Below, piece after piece: positions 9,646 to 19,644 of a stretch of 64,000 nt of DNA. Position 1 is the first letter of the stretch; each line of letters begins with the position of its first letter. The notes beneath the pieces were generated by a model. It was not told the DNA's origin. It was given only the letters and a program-made list of their open reading frames with translations, and searched no databases. The stretch lies in NCBI GenBank assembly GCA_963575745.1, contig CAUYUJ010001436.1, forward strand, positions 345,911 through 409,910. The letters are read 5' to 3'. The position numbers were made by a program, and so were the translations under genes. The DNA is from Prorocentrum cordatum (Eukaryota; Sar; Dinophyceae; Prorocentrales; Prorocentraceae).

Positions 9646-9860
9646 CTTTATCGCATCGGGAGGCCGCGCGAACAGAAATCGACACTGGGGTGAGGCCATT
9701 TAGAGAGAAGATGCTTGCGAGCAGGAAAGAGCCACAGGAGAGATGTAGCCGAATTTTCCTCACCGCACGGCACCCCGAGACCCTCGGCGGTCTTCAAGAG
9801 CAGGCCTGCGCGGTCGATTAGGGGTTGATGCCCAAACATCCGACACCCCGACGACGTGCT
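9646..9860 (-). repeat. dispersed repeat shared with 13925-14095
   Basis: Shared blocks are GGTCCTTTWTC, GGAGGCCGCGCGAACAGAAA, then TCGAC, CCGAGACC-TCGGCGGTCTTC, AAGAGCAGGCCTGCGCGGTC and GATT. On the minus strand both give the peptide IDRAGLLLKTAEGLG, so a coding origin is possible. Confidence 0.6.
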
Positions 9861-10160
9861 TGTTCTGCCAACGTGGCTCCCGAGAGCTCTGGACCCTTTC
9901 CTGGAGACCGGCTCGTCATCCTCAATCGACTTTTGACTGTCCCTTTGTCGAAAACCTTCCGTCGCCACGACGCGAACATGCACAACTATACCGATACCGC
10001 TACTCCACGCACCTCTCCTGGGGCGCATTCCGACAAGAATTTCGACGCGAATCCGGCGGTGGCGACGAGGTCGCCTCAGTAGCCCCACATGTGAGAACGA
10101 GGCCAAGGGCCAAGGTAGCGGTATCAGTACATCTTCCTCCTCTGAATGTTTGGGTGCGTC
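9861..10160. other. no gene seen
   Basis: Unique-looking sequence between a dispersed repeat and the GAG tract. Open frames are short and unsupported. Confidence 0.35.
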
Positions 10161-10267
10161 CCGCCCTGAGCGGAGGAGGAGGAGGAGGAGGAGGAGGAGG
10201 AGGAGGAGGAGGAGGAGGAGGAGGAGGAGGAGGAGGAGGAGGAGGAGGAGGAGGAGGAGGAGGAGGA
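10161..10267. repeat. (GGA)n tract
   Basis: A nearly pure (GGA)n run of about 100 bp. Confidence 0.95.
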
Positions 10268-10362
10268 TTTTTTGCTCGAGGGCAGAAGCGATAGCCTTCT
10301 GACGTGGCTAGCGCCGATACCCCGCAGCCTATAAATCTGCAGGTGTGCGAACGGCAGGCGAA

Positions 10363-11257
10363 TCAGAGGCCGATGCCCTTGTCCTTGCCCTTGCCGACGC
10401 GCCCAAGCGGCTCGAAGCCCGACTTACCCACGCCAATGTTGACCATGGCGTAGGAGCCGCGGGGCTTACTCTTGCCACCCTTGCCCAGGCTGGGCTCGTT
10501 CTTCATGCACTCGAGGGGAGCGGAAGCAGCCGACGAGTTGTACTCCTTGAGCACGCCCTTGTGCTGCGACTCTCGCGCAACGTCTGTGTCCTGCACCGCC
10601 TGGTCAGTCTCGAGCGCCTTCTTGGGAATGGGGTTGTCGATGGTCTCCAGCTCCTTCTGCTTGCCCTCGAAACTCAGGAGGGTGGAGGTCCGCTGGTCCA
10701 TCAGGTTGAAGGTATCGTGCACCACCTTCTCGATCTTCTCCTTGTCCCCATCCCCGTACTTGTAGTGTGGATTGTCGCAGCCCTGGTCCGAGTCCGTGCA
10801 GACAAGGTTGGACCAGTGCTCGTCTTTCTCATCCGAGGGGCCCGCCGTGTCGGACAGCTCGGATTGCTTGCGCCCGCGCCTGCGGCCGCGCTGCCGGCGC
10901 CGCTTCTCCGCGACCGGCAGGCCAAGGACGCCGGCGCCCTTGCCAATCTCGGCGTGGGCGGCGAGGTTGCGGTCCAGGCGGACCGCGCCTGGGACGGGCT
11001 GTCCCGCGACCTGGAGCGAGAGCGCCCGCTCGATCGCCAGGAGCCGCGTCGCCACCTCCTGCTCGCCCGCCTCGTCGAGCGGTGTCTGCTGGACGTCCTG
11101 CTGCAGGCCCAGCAGGGAGGCGCCAGTGCGGAGGGCAGCAGCCACGGCCGCAGCCACACTCTGCCGCCCGCCTCCGCCCTCCGCCGCGCCTGCCGCCGCC
11201 GCCCGAGCCAGTGGGGCGAGGGCCGCCACCAGACCCGCGCTCGGGGACCGTAGCCAT
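10363..11257 (-). CDS. intronless retrocopy coding region, unknown protein
   Basis: The main frame encodes about 290 residues and ends GRVGKGKDKGIGL and a stop. The first third is Ala/Leu-rich (AALRTGASLLGLQQDVQQTP, then LDEAGEQEVATRLLAIERAL); a basic patch (EKRRRQRGRRRGRK) resembles a nuclear-localisation signal; the rest is charged (DKEKIEKVVHDTFNLMDQR). No family is recognised. The block starts about 125 bp after an exact spliced leader and has no visible intron, so it looks like a reinserted cDNA. The only early ATG (11257, context GGCAATGG) is one base out of phase with the main frame. Either an early indel has killed it, a base is wrong in this GC-rich stretch, or a non-ATG start is used. 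No poly(A) trace is visible at 10300-10362. Confidence 0.6.
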
Positions 11258-11381
11258 TGCCAGGGCCGCAGGACGAGGGGACTGAGACAGAGCCGCTCTC
11301 TTTGCCCGCCGAGGCGACGGGACTCTACGGAGAGAGAGAGAGACAAGGCGCGCACCTCGCCCGCCTGGCGCCCAAGGCAGG

Positions 11382-11403
11382 CTTGAGCCAAAATGGCTAC
11401 GGA
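11382..11403 (-). other. relict dinoflagellate spliced leader (22 nt)
   Basis: On the minus strand the bases read TCCGTAGCCATTTT then GGCTCAAG, identical over all 22 positions to the dinoflagellate spliced leader (first base T, an allowed variant). The next bases are CCTGCC, not a GT donor, so this is not a spliced-leader RNA gene. It is the leader of a trans-spliced mRNA copied back into the genome, sitting upstream of 10363-11257. A CTC-rich tract lies immediately 5' of it. Confidence 0.9.
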
Positions 11404-11812
11404 GGAGAGAGGAGGAGGAGGAGGAGGAGGAGGAGGAGGAGGAGAAGGAGAAGGAGGAGGAGGAAGGAGGAGGAGGAGGAGGAGGAGGAGGCTCCCCCCC
11501 TCCCTGACCGTTGCCCTCGAGGGGCCTCCAGCAGCCAGGCATCGCGCAGCTCGCGGCCCCCCAGCAGCAGCCGCTGCTCTCCGCGCGGCACGCCCGAGGC
11601 GCGGGCCGCGTGCGCCTCTCTGCGGTGCTTTTGCTGCCCCTCCCCGTTCTCCTCCTCCTCCTCCTCCTCTTCTTCTTCCTTCTCCTCCTCCTCCTCTTCC
11701 TCCTCTTCCTCCTCCTCGTGCTCCTCCTCCTCCTCCTCCCCTTCTCTCCCTCCTCCTCCTCCCCCTCCTCCTCCTCCTCCTCCTCCTCTTCCTCCTGCTG
11801 TGCACAGCGGGT
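11404..11812. repeat. GGA-rich then CCT-rich tracts
   Basis: (GGA)n at 11404-11490 and (CCT)n at 11650-11800 are inverted relative to each other and flank about 150 bp of GC-rich sequence. They could pair as a long imperfect hairpin. Confidence 0.85.
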
Positions 11813-12400
11813 GTTCCAAAAAAACACCCCGCTGTACAGTGCATCATTCCGCTTCGCCTCCAGTCCCAGCGTCGACGATGCTCGCTCGATGCTGCACCGT
11901 TGGCAATTTGGCCAGGGGAACCCTTGGGGGGCCAAGCGCGTGTATGTATATAGTCAGGGGCTGTCTGACCTCTGGAAACAGCAAGACGAGGGACTCGCAT
12001 TTGGAAGCGGAGCCGCATTGGGAAAACAACGATCCTCATAATATGTACTGCCTCAACAGCTTGTAGCACAAGACGCAACAACTGTGTAACACGCTCGACG
12101 TATGCAGCCACCCAACTGGATGCATAAAGGCGTAAGGAAACGTCAGTATGGATGGCCACTGCACGAACAGAAAAAACAACTACTTCCTTGTCAGTCCCGT
12201 GTCAGGCTCAGGCCGGCTGGTTTTAGAACCGCCAGCGCCTTCACCACGGCCAGAAGACGGTTTCCCTGCCGAAGCGCCCGTCGAATCCGCCCGGAATTGT
12301 GAATGACATGGGGCCGGAACAGGTGACGCTGCAAGAGATCTCCCCCGAGCGTGGCAAGAACTCGCCCCATCTGCTGTCTCAGCTCGTCGCAGTGTCGCCG
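11813..12400. other. no supported gene
   Basis: GC-moderate sequence. A short inverted pair, AGCGGGTGTTCCAAAAAAACACCCCGCT (arms AGCGGGTGTT and AACACCCCGCT), lies at 11807-11836. Frames are short. Confidence 0.4.
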
Positions 12401-12553
12401 CTAAGGAGGGCGGAGCTGCACCAGCGGCGCGCTGACCAGAGGGGGTGAGTCTGGGATGCGGGGGCGAACGAGAGCGGTCCAGACGTAGAGCGGGTGCCAG
12501 AGCGGGCTCTGCAGCATGACTTCCTCCGAGGTCTGCGCTTTGGTCGGCTGCGC
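12401..12553 (-). CDS. terminal coding exon, unknown protein
   Basis: The 51-codon exon reads AQPTKAQTSEEVMLQSPLWH, then PLYVWTALVRPRIPDSPPLV and SAPLVQLRPP before TAG. It begins exactly at an acceptor (TAGCTAGCAG) in phase 0. The Trp/Tyr/Pro-containing sequence is not low-complexity and only this frame is open throughout. No family recognised. It probably ends the gene whose upstream exon is at 12620-12776. Confidence 0.5.
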   Translation of the reverse strand, partial: AQPTKAQTSEEVMLQSPLWHPLYVWTALVRPRIPDSPPLVSAPLVQLRPP

Positions 12554-12619
12554 CTGCTAGCTAGATGTTGACTGGCTTCGACGCGAGGCTGAAGGCCATC
12601 GGGAAGAAGGGAGGGAGGC

Positions 12620-12776
12620 TGGATCATCTGTGGCCATCATGGCCTGCTTGGCCGTCCGGCGCTTCTCCATCTTAAGCAACATCTGGGCTCGGCGCGCAGG
12701 TTCGAAGCCTCTCCAACAATTGAACAGGATCATCGGAGTCTTCAACTTCGCCCTGCGAGCCCTGAGTTCGCTCCAT
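12620..12776 (-). CDS. upstream exon of the same gene, unknown
   Basis: Two overlapping frames look coding. One starts with an ATG at 12776 (MERTQGSQGEVEDSDDPVQL, then LERLRTCAPSPD) and stops at a TAA. The other reads KTPMILFNCWRGFEPARRAQ, then MLLKMEKRRTAKQ, and could leave through a GC donor (CAAGCAG before GCCATG) in the phase needed by the 12401-12553 exon. Which is used cannot be decided here. Confidence 0.35.
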
Positions 12777-13150
12777 GTGCAGAGACGCCGGCGCTGAGGA
12801 CCGCGCCCGCTACCGCAGCAACCGCAACAACGACCGTTCGCCGAAGCGCGGGTTCCCGGATCGCCGCCTGCACAACCACCGCCGCCGCAAGGGAGGGTCC
12901 ATCAGAAGCTATGGCGCTCATCTATGTCCAGCAAGGGGAGGCCCCGGGGGGGCAGCTAAACAAATGCTATCGCCTGGGCTTTACGGAGGCGATGCGCGTA
13001 GCTTCTTTTCTCCTCGCTTGAGGCGCGATCTAAACCAAGCACCTGCGACGCATGCTCACCCAGATAATTACACGACGGGGAGCTTTGGCTGCCCCTGGTC
13101 TCCAAGGGCCCTCGCTGGGCCCGGGGGCGGTCGAAAGACGACCCAGAATG
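12777..13150. other. no supported gene
   Basis: GC-rich sequence upstream of the exon pair. It could hold a 5' untranslated region or intron, but nothing specific is visible. Confidence 0.3.
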
Positions 13151-13250
13151 ACAGCGATGACGATGCCAGCTCTTGCTGTTTCTCGAAGAGCCAGCTTGCG
13201 AGACCCGACGCCGCGAGACGATGAGCATCGTCGGACTTCAATTTGCCACT
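13151..13250. repeat. about 95-bp duplicated block (with 13590-13690)
   Basis: Blocks CTCTTGCTGTTTCT, GAAGAGCCAGCTTGC, GAGACCCGACGCCG and GACGATGAGCATCG match CTCCTGCATCTTTT, AAGAAGCAGATTGC, GAGACACGACGCCG and ACGACGAGCATCG at 13605-13680. The two copies bracket the palindromic array at 13363-13590. Confidence 0.6.
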
Positions 13251-13362
13251 GCAGTTGCAGTGCTCGATGGGCATCGGGCGTGGCGTCAAAAGGGCAGCCA
13301 AGGACTCTCGGGGTAAAAGTGGCTGCGGGCGATGCATTTGAATGCGCGCGTCAACGCGATGC

Positions 13363-13592
13363 TTTGGGCGCCCGAGTTATCCGGGGTAACTCGGGTCCGG
13401 GGTAACTCGGGTTTGGATTCCCGAAAAAGGAACCCGAGTTAGCCCTGACCCGAGTTACCCCTGATGATGTGGGGCTCTGGGCGCCCGAGTTATCCGGGGT
13501 AACTCGGGCCCGGGGTAACTCGGGTTTGGATTCCCGAAAAACGAACCCGAGTTATCCCTGACCCGAGGTGCCCCTGATGATTCGGGGCTCTG
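13363..13592. repeat. tandem palindromic repeat, TAACTCGGG / CCCGAGTTA
   Basis: Two tandem units of about 115 bp (from 13368 and from 13481). Each holds GCGCCCGAGTTATCCGGGGT, AACTCGGGTTTGGATTCCCG and GAACCCGAGTTA...TGACCCGAG. CCCGAGTTA and TAACTCGGG alternate, so each unit can fold. Confidence 0.85.
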
Positions 13593-13924
13593 AATGCTGG
13601 CGCCAACTCCTGCATCTTTTTTCCAAGAAGCAGATTGCCGAGACACGACGCCGCAAAACGACGAGCATCGCGCAAAAGCCACAAGTGAACTGGCACGAGG
13701 TAGAGGCAATTTCACTGCGCGACTACCACTCTGTGGACAGCATGATCTAAACTCCGCGCAATACTCTCCGCTATGCTGGTAGGGCGCGGCCCAGCACGCT
13801 TGGGCACGCAGAAGACATTCAGTTACCTGCCGGTGCGTGCGTGGGGCTTGCCTGAGAATTTGCAGATCCCGCGACTGCCAAAAGGCGCATGCTTGGAGGC
13901 CTCGGGCGAACCGCTGCGAAGCAT
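13593..13924. other. no supported gene
   Basis: It contains the second copy of the 95-bp duplicated block (13590-13690) and unremarkable sequence. Confidence 0.35.
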
Positions 13925-14095
13925 GAGCATCCGGGTCCTTTTTCCATCTGGAGGCCGCGCGAACAGAAATCGACGCGGGTGCCAAGCCAATCGGGGACGT
14001 GTCGGGGCTGCTCCTACCCCGCGGCGCTCCGAGACCTTCGGCGGTCTTCAAGAGCAGGCCTGCGCGGTCGATTCGGGCGTTGGCGGGCGCGAGGT
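13925..14095 (-). repeat. dispersed repeat, second copy of 9646-9860
   Basis: It matches as described at 9646. Here it continues into GGGCGTTGGCGGGCGCGAGG, absent from the other copy. Confidence 0.6.
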
Positions 14096-14201
14096 CGGGC
14101 AGGCCTCTGCGGCGAGCGTTCGAGAGACGAGGGGGCGGCATGCCAGCGGCGCCATTCTGGCGCGCCCACCTGGCACGGCAAGCCAAAACCCCCACGCGTG
14201 C

Positions 14202-16040
14202 TCAGCTTTCAGCCAGCCTACCTAGCACAGGTGAAAGTGCGCCGAATGTCGCGTCGCGGCCCGGGCGTCTTTTCGAAAAGAAAAATGCCGCCCCCGAACG
14301 CTTTCTGATAATGTGTCCTACTGGCCCGCTGCCTGAGAAATTGCAGAACAAAAACCTGCCACGCGCCATCTCGCCATCGGCTCTGTCCGCCGCAAAGCAT
14401 AGAGAAAAAAGCTTGCCCAGCTCTGACTCTCTCTGCCGTGCTCTCGCCGCGATGGTCTGGCCCGCCCGTTGCAGTGCTCGCCCTGGCCGCGCGCGCTTCT
14501 CGCGCCTGGCTGGGCTCGAGAAGGTCTGCCAGCCTCCGCGCATCATCGCTTCTCGCATGGACCTTGACCTGCTCGCTGGGTCATCGGGCGCGCCTCCGTG
14601 TCGATGGCAATATGCCGTTAGCTCCAGATGCTCCAGACCTACTCGATGGGGCGAGGCGCGCCCATAGTGCGGCAGCGTCAGGTAGCCGAGCTCTAAAACT
14701 CGGCCGCGCTCCTCGCGACCCGCGACGATCGCCCCCAGCTCTGGCAACGGCAGCGCCGGCCGACGCTGCCGTCGAACTCGCCTGTCTTGCCAGGCCTGCC
14801 GAGCTCGATGGCTCGGGCCAGGATCGCCCGGCGGCCCCTGGTGCCGGGGAGGTCGCCGGCGGCGGCAGGCGCAAGCTGGTAGCGGGGGCGGCTGCGCGCC
14901 TCGTCGGGTTGTGCGTGCGTCTCGAAGACCGGCGTCGCGAAGCAACCGAGGCTCGGCAACCCGAGGGCGCGCAGGTCGAGGCGGCAGCCGCTGCCGGCCC
15001 CCGCGGCATCGGCGGCCGGGCCCGGCCAGGCCCCGCGCGCCGCCGCCCCGCCGGGGGCCGCGGGGCCGGGCTGCTGAGGCAGCGGGGGGGCGGGGGGGGC
15101 TCGGCGCAACGGGCGCGGGATGGCGGGCTCGGCCCAGCGCGCGGCCGCCAGCGTCGCCCTGGCAACGTTCTCGGTCGCGCCTGTCTCGTGCAGGTGCTCC
15201 GTGTAGTTTGTCAGCAGCGCGCCCCGCTCGGTGGCCGCTTTTGCGACGGGGCGAGCCGTCTCGTCATCCATCGCAGGATGCGGCTCGGGGCGGTTGGACT
15301 GCGTCGCCGGCGTCGCGGCGGCCGCGACCATCGGGGTCGCCTTGGACCTCGCTCCGAGTCGACAGCCGCGGCGCCGCGCGGGGCCCGCGCACCGCCAGGG
15401 GCGCAGCTGGCAGGCCGCCCGACGTCAATCCTGTCGCCGCAAGGCCCTCGGCCCGCCAGCCAGGCCCGACGGGGTCGCCCCGCGGGGCCGCTATGGCCCG
15501 CCCCCGACTGGCAGCCAGGGCTGAAGAGCTTGGACCCACGGCGCTGGCGCGGTCGGCGACCTCGCAGCCCGCCGCCGCTCCGGCGGCCGCGGCGTCGTGC
15601 CCGGCAGATTGTCCGCCTCCAGGCCAGGCAGGCCTCGGGGCCGCCGTGGCCGGCCGACCTCGGTCGCGCCCAAGGCCTTGGGGGGTCGCGGGCGAACGGG
15701 GCCGCAGCCGCGAGTTGCCAGGGGCCGGGAAGACGCGGCGCCCTGTCGCCCACGACTGGGAGGGGGAGGGGCTCTCCGCGAAGGACTTTTGGGGCGCGCA
15801 GTGCGCGACCCAAAAGGGGCTGCGGTAGTAGATGTGCCTAGCGCGGTGCTCGCCAAACGGGTCGTGTCTGCGGCCGGGAGCGTCCACGCCGTTCCACTCC
15901 GATGGGGGCCCGAGGATGCGCAAATCAGGCGGCGGCGAGACCGCGCGGCCCACGACCGCGGCGCAGCAGGAACCGCTGACACCTCCCATAGACCCGCGCC
16001 GTCGAGCCACGGGGGGGGAGGTGGCGCTGATCAGCAAGAC
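14202..16040 (-). pseudogene. decayed tyrosine-recombinase-like gene
   Basis: Recognisable pieces lie in order on the minus strand but in different frames: ALLTNYTEHLHETGA (about 15210), LARAIELGRPGKTGEFDGSV (about 14750), LPHYGRASPHRVGLEHLEL and CHRHGGAPDD followed by MREAMMRGGW (about 14560-14660), then SPARREKRARPGRALQ (about 14500). Dinoflagellate genomes carry many integrase-like genes with an LRHGGAS block followed by a W and an RRYEK segment; tyrosine recombinases use R, H and a final Tyr. Here the RRYEK position reads ARREK, so the catalytic Tyr is lost, and frame changes separate the blocks. It is a dead copy. The region 15340-16040 may be its N-terminal part, less certain. Confidence 0.5.
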
Positions 16041-18737
16041 GCCGATCTCGACTGCTACAACCGAGCAACGATGGCGTTCCAGGGGGCATCCTTGGCGGAT
16101 GACTCGGGTGCCTCGGGGAACTCGGCGAGCGCCCCCGCCGCCGGGGCTTCGCCCGAGCTGCTGCGGGCGAGGAACGAGAATGGCGATTCCCCGTTATCCA
16201 GGACGTCTCAAGTCCTTGCACAATTCGATTGTTTACTCCGAAACCTGCGCGGTTCGCTGACGCGCAAGATGCTGCCCGCGCGAGCCTGGTCGAACTGGCG
16301 CGCTGTTGCTCCGAACCAGTAGAGCGACGCGTCGACTGAGGTGGCCTCCGAAGACCTGGGGGCGTCCAGGCGGGCGGCCGCGGTGGGCAGTCGGGCCCAG
16401 GTCAGCCGGCACTCGCGTCGCGCAACGCCCCAGACCCACGAGGGCCGATCCCGAAAGTTGGCGCTGAACGAGGAGACCGCAGAGGAAACCCTTCGGCCGA
16501 CATTGAAACGGCGCAGAGAGATGCCCTGCCAAGCGGGCACTCTGACGCCCGGCCCTCCGAGACAACCGTCGGAAAACCGCCGTCGAAGCCGGCGCGGACT
16601 CCCGGGGCGCGGCGCCAGACGGGGCCCGAGAGGCCCCGACCCCCCCGAGAAATGCCCGAGGAGGGGGTTGCCGGCTGGCTCCGCGCCAGCGCCCGAGCCT
16701 GCGCTTCTCGTGCCGGGCGGCATGGCGGCGAGGCCATTCTGGGAGCGCTCGCGAACACGGTGGAAGTGACGCAATATTATCAACATGAGTGACACTCGCG
16801 GCGGCTGGCTGAGAGGGCGATGCCAGAGGTCCGCGCCGGGCCATGACCAGGTCGCTGGGGCTGGCGAGTGTCAATGTGTTCTCCGTGGCGGGCTAACGAA
16901 AAGCACTGCCCGCGACAATCCCGCGGGCGCGGCGCGGCGCCTGAACCTGAGCGGCCCCGAGGGATCAGTCGGGCCCGGCCCCTGTCTTGCCTGGGCGGGG
17001 AGGTCGGACCAGTGGGCCGTTGGCCGTCCAAACCCGCATCTCGAACTCTTGGGCGGGAGGAATTGGCAGGGGCAGCGCGCGGCGTCGCCTGGCGAACAGC
17101 GCAGAGGAGTCCCAGCAAGGATCTCGATCGAGCTCGAGCTCGCAACCTGATCAGCGCGCGGGGAACTTGGCGCGGGCGTCGCGAGCGTCGAGGGCCGCGC
17201 GCGAGGAACTATCTGTCTGTCGCGCGAAAGAACGGGTGACCAACTTCGCGCCCCCCCGCCCCGAAGCCCGGCATCGCGAGCCGGGAGGTCGCCGCAAAAC
17301 GCTCGCGGGTCGCCCCGCCCGCGCGGCCAAGCGAGGCTCGAGGGCGAGCCGAGTCGGGGAGACATCGCGAACTGCGGAGGCGGCGCCAGCCAGAAGATCC
17401 AGCACGTCCCCGTTGAGCCTCAACCAACGGGGGGCGGTCGCTAGGCGGCGGCGCGCCCTCTTAATGAGTCGCCCCCGTCGTGGCGCGAAACGAAAAAAGT
17501 TTGCCTCTTTGTTGGCGCGCCCGGCCCCCGCTGGCCAGGCAATCGCCGCCGACGGGGTCGGTTGCCAGGGTGGCCCCGATGGCCCCCCTAGACAGCGGCA
17601 TTGCCCGGCTGCTCGGGAATCGAGGCCTCGGCCACGGCGAGCCAAGACAGGGCCCGATCCTGCGCGGCTGTCTGAAGACGCGCGGGCGCGCTGCAGCCTC
17701 GACCGCCAGTGGAGTTAAGAGCTCGACCCCCTCTCTGGAACCGGCGCCCCCGAAGGCGCGTGAAACGCAGACCGGGCGCTGGGAAAATGCAGGGGTAGAG
17801 AGGGATCTCGGCGCGACTGAGTGACCGCGGCGATCCGACGGCCCGCCCTCGAAAGGGCCGCCGCGCGCGCGCCGGGGGCTCGCGGGCGCGGCGGCCGGAT
17901 GGAATAGCGGCTCAGGCAGCTGGGGTCGATCTGAATTGCAGTCTTTGTCGTGCGCGAACCCATTGTTTGCGTCGACGCATCACCCCGACATGCGTCGATT
18001 TCTAGATCGCCCGCCATCCGCGCAGATGATGGAGCGCATGAATCGAAATATTACTCCTGGCGTGATAGACGTACATTGTCATGTTCTTCGTCTTTCTTTT
18101 TGCTACTCGCCTTTGGCCTGGGCGCCGCCCGCGGCTGCCTCCTGGGGCCTCTCGGCGTCTGCCCCGCGGCGGCGCCCCCTGGCGCAGCTGGCCCGCCCGA
18201 AGCTATGGCGCTCAGTCCGCGCCCCTCGCGGCCCTTCCTCTGCCCCTTCTGGGCCCTTGGATTTCTGCTCGGATTCCCGCGTGGATTTCTGCCCAAAGCG
18301 GCGAGCAAAAAACGGAATGAATTTAGCGAGGGTTCCCTTTTGTATTCTTTTCCGACCAAACAACAAAAATACGAAAACCACTTCGAAATCCGGGGCGAAG
18401 TTCCCCGGGGCACCCCGGGCCCGCCCCGTCGTTTTCCGAGCGAACCTCGCTCTGCGACGTTGGCGCCGCGCCGCGACGTCTGGTCGGCCGCCCGGCGGGC
18501 CAGCGCCGGCGTGGTCCAGGCGCTGCTCTCGGCGACTCCCGCGAACAGGTTGCGCTCGGCTGTCGCGCCAGTCGCTGCGCCGCCGCCCCGCGCCATCACT
18601 TTCAGCTTTTCGGCGCGGCGCCCCCGCAGCTGGCGGCGGTGCGAGGCCGCCTCGGATGGCGGCGCTGCTCGGCGGTTTGAGCCGATCGCGCCAGCAACCT
18701 AACTCGGACAGCTCCAGAAGGAATCGGGGGCGCGCAA
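16041..18737. other. GC-rich stretch, no supported gene
   Basis: Very GC-rich, with long frames open on both strands at once, as expected from composition. I found no motif, splice context or strong repeat. An AT-richer patch (18290-18390) resembles non-coding spacer. A decayed mobile element continuing from 14.2-16 kb is possible. Confidence 0.35.
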
Positions 18738-19510
18738 GCGTGGATTAGCGATCCATGGATTTGGCGCGCGGTCGCCAAATCCACGGATCGGGGGAGGCGC
18801 CCAACCCAAAATGCAGCTGGCGCCGCCTCGCTCAGCGGCGGGAATCCACGGCTCCCCCCGGACAGGGGCGCGTCGCTAATCCGCGTCCCCCTTGATCCAT
18901 GTTTGCGATCGCCTGCTGGAAATGGCGCTCGTCTATCCCTGGGCCCGCGGCGGCGGCGACCAGGCGTCTGGCGCCGCCGATGCTGGCGGGCGACTAGGCC
19001 AAGGTCGGGCGCGCCCTCCCGCGCGGGGATCTTTGGGCGAAGAATGAAAATGATCAAACATGCACCAAAAATCAAACATATCTGAGAAATGATCATCCGA
19101 TTACTATTTAATACTTTGAATTTCCTCCTGTAGAAGGACAGGCCAAGCTTAAAATTGGCGCCCGTATATCCCTGGGTCCGCGGCGGTGGCCCCCGGGCAG
19201 CTGGCGCCGCCGGCGCTGGCGAGCGATTGGGTTGCATGCCCGCCGCGGCGGGGGGCCCCCATCAACTGGCCCCTGTCGCGCGCGGGCCCTGGATGGGGGC
19301 GTCGCCGCAGGCCTCCTTGCCGCAGATTCAGGCGATCGCAAGCGTGGATCACAGGGGGGGGGGCGTGGATGAGCGACGGGCCTAGCTCCCGTGGGGCGTC
19401 GCGGACCCCCGCCGCCGTGCGAGGCGGCGCCCGCCGCATTTGGGGGAGGGCACCTCCCCCGATCCATGGGTTTGGCGACCGCGCGCCAAATTCATGGATC
19501 GCTGATCCAC
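18738..19510. mobile_element. composite fold-back element with an inner MITE
   Basis: Outer arms: 18738-18802 (GTGGATTAGCGATCCATGGA, TTTGGCGCGCGGTCGCCAAA, ATCGGGGGAGG) is the inverse of 19440-19510 at about nine of ten positions. Inside, a direct duplication (TATCCCTGGGYCCGCGGCGG, then TGGCGCCGCCG) occurs at 18925-18998 and 19156-19232 and brackets an AT-rich element at 19001-19150 of the AGTCGGGCC family. No coding capacity. Confidence 0.7.
19001..19150. mobile_element. AGTCGGGCC-ended MITE, copy 1
   Basis: It begins AAGGTCGGGC, has GGGCGAAGAATGAAAAT near the start and TTTGAATTTCCTCCTGTAGA then AGGACAGGCC at the end. This layout matches the copies at 48188, 48544 and 50837. Confidence 0.6.
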
Positions 19511-19644
19511 TTTTGCGCGTCACCGAAAGATGCCCCGTGCACCGTCGAGCGCCCGCAATCGCGCGCCGCGCCGTTCGTGCAGCGCCGACAAGCGCGCAGG
19601 TCCTGGCCCTTCTCCGTCGGTGGCAGAGCGCCCGAGTCTGGCGC
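19511..19644. other. no gene seen
   Basis: GC-rich spacer between the fold-back element and the following coding-like block. Confidence 0.3.

Noticed and set aside
10345-11253. A 302-codon plus-strand frame (Leu/Val-rich)
   Set aside because: It is the antisense of the retrocopy; the minus strand carries the spliced leader and the better protein.
11248-11260. Second spliced-leader match, CCGTAGCCATT on the plus strand
   Set aside because: Only 11 bases match, in the opposite orientation and overlapping the putative ATG context; chance is sufficient.
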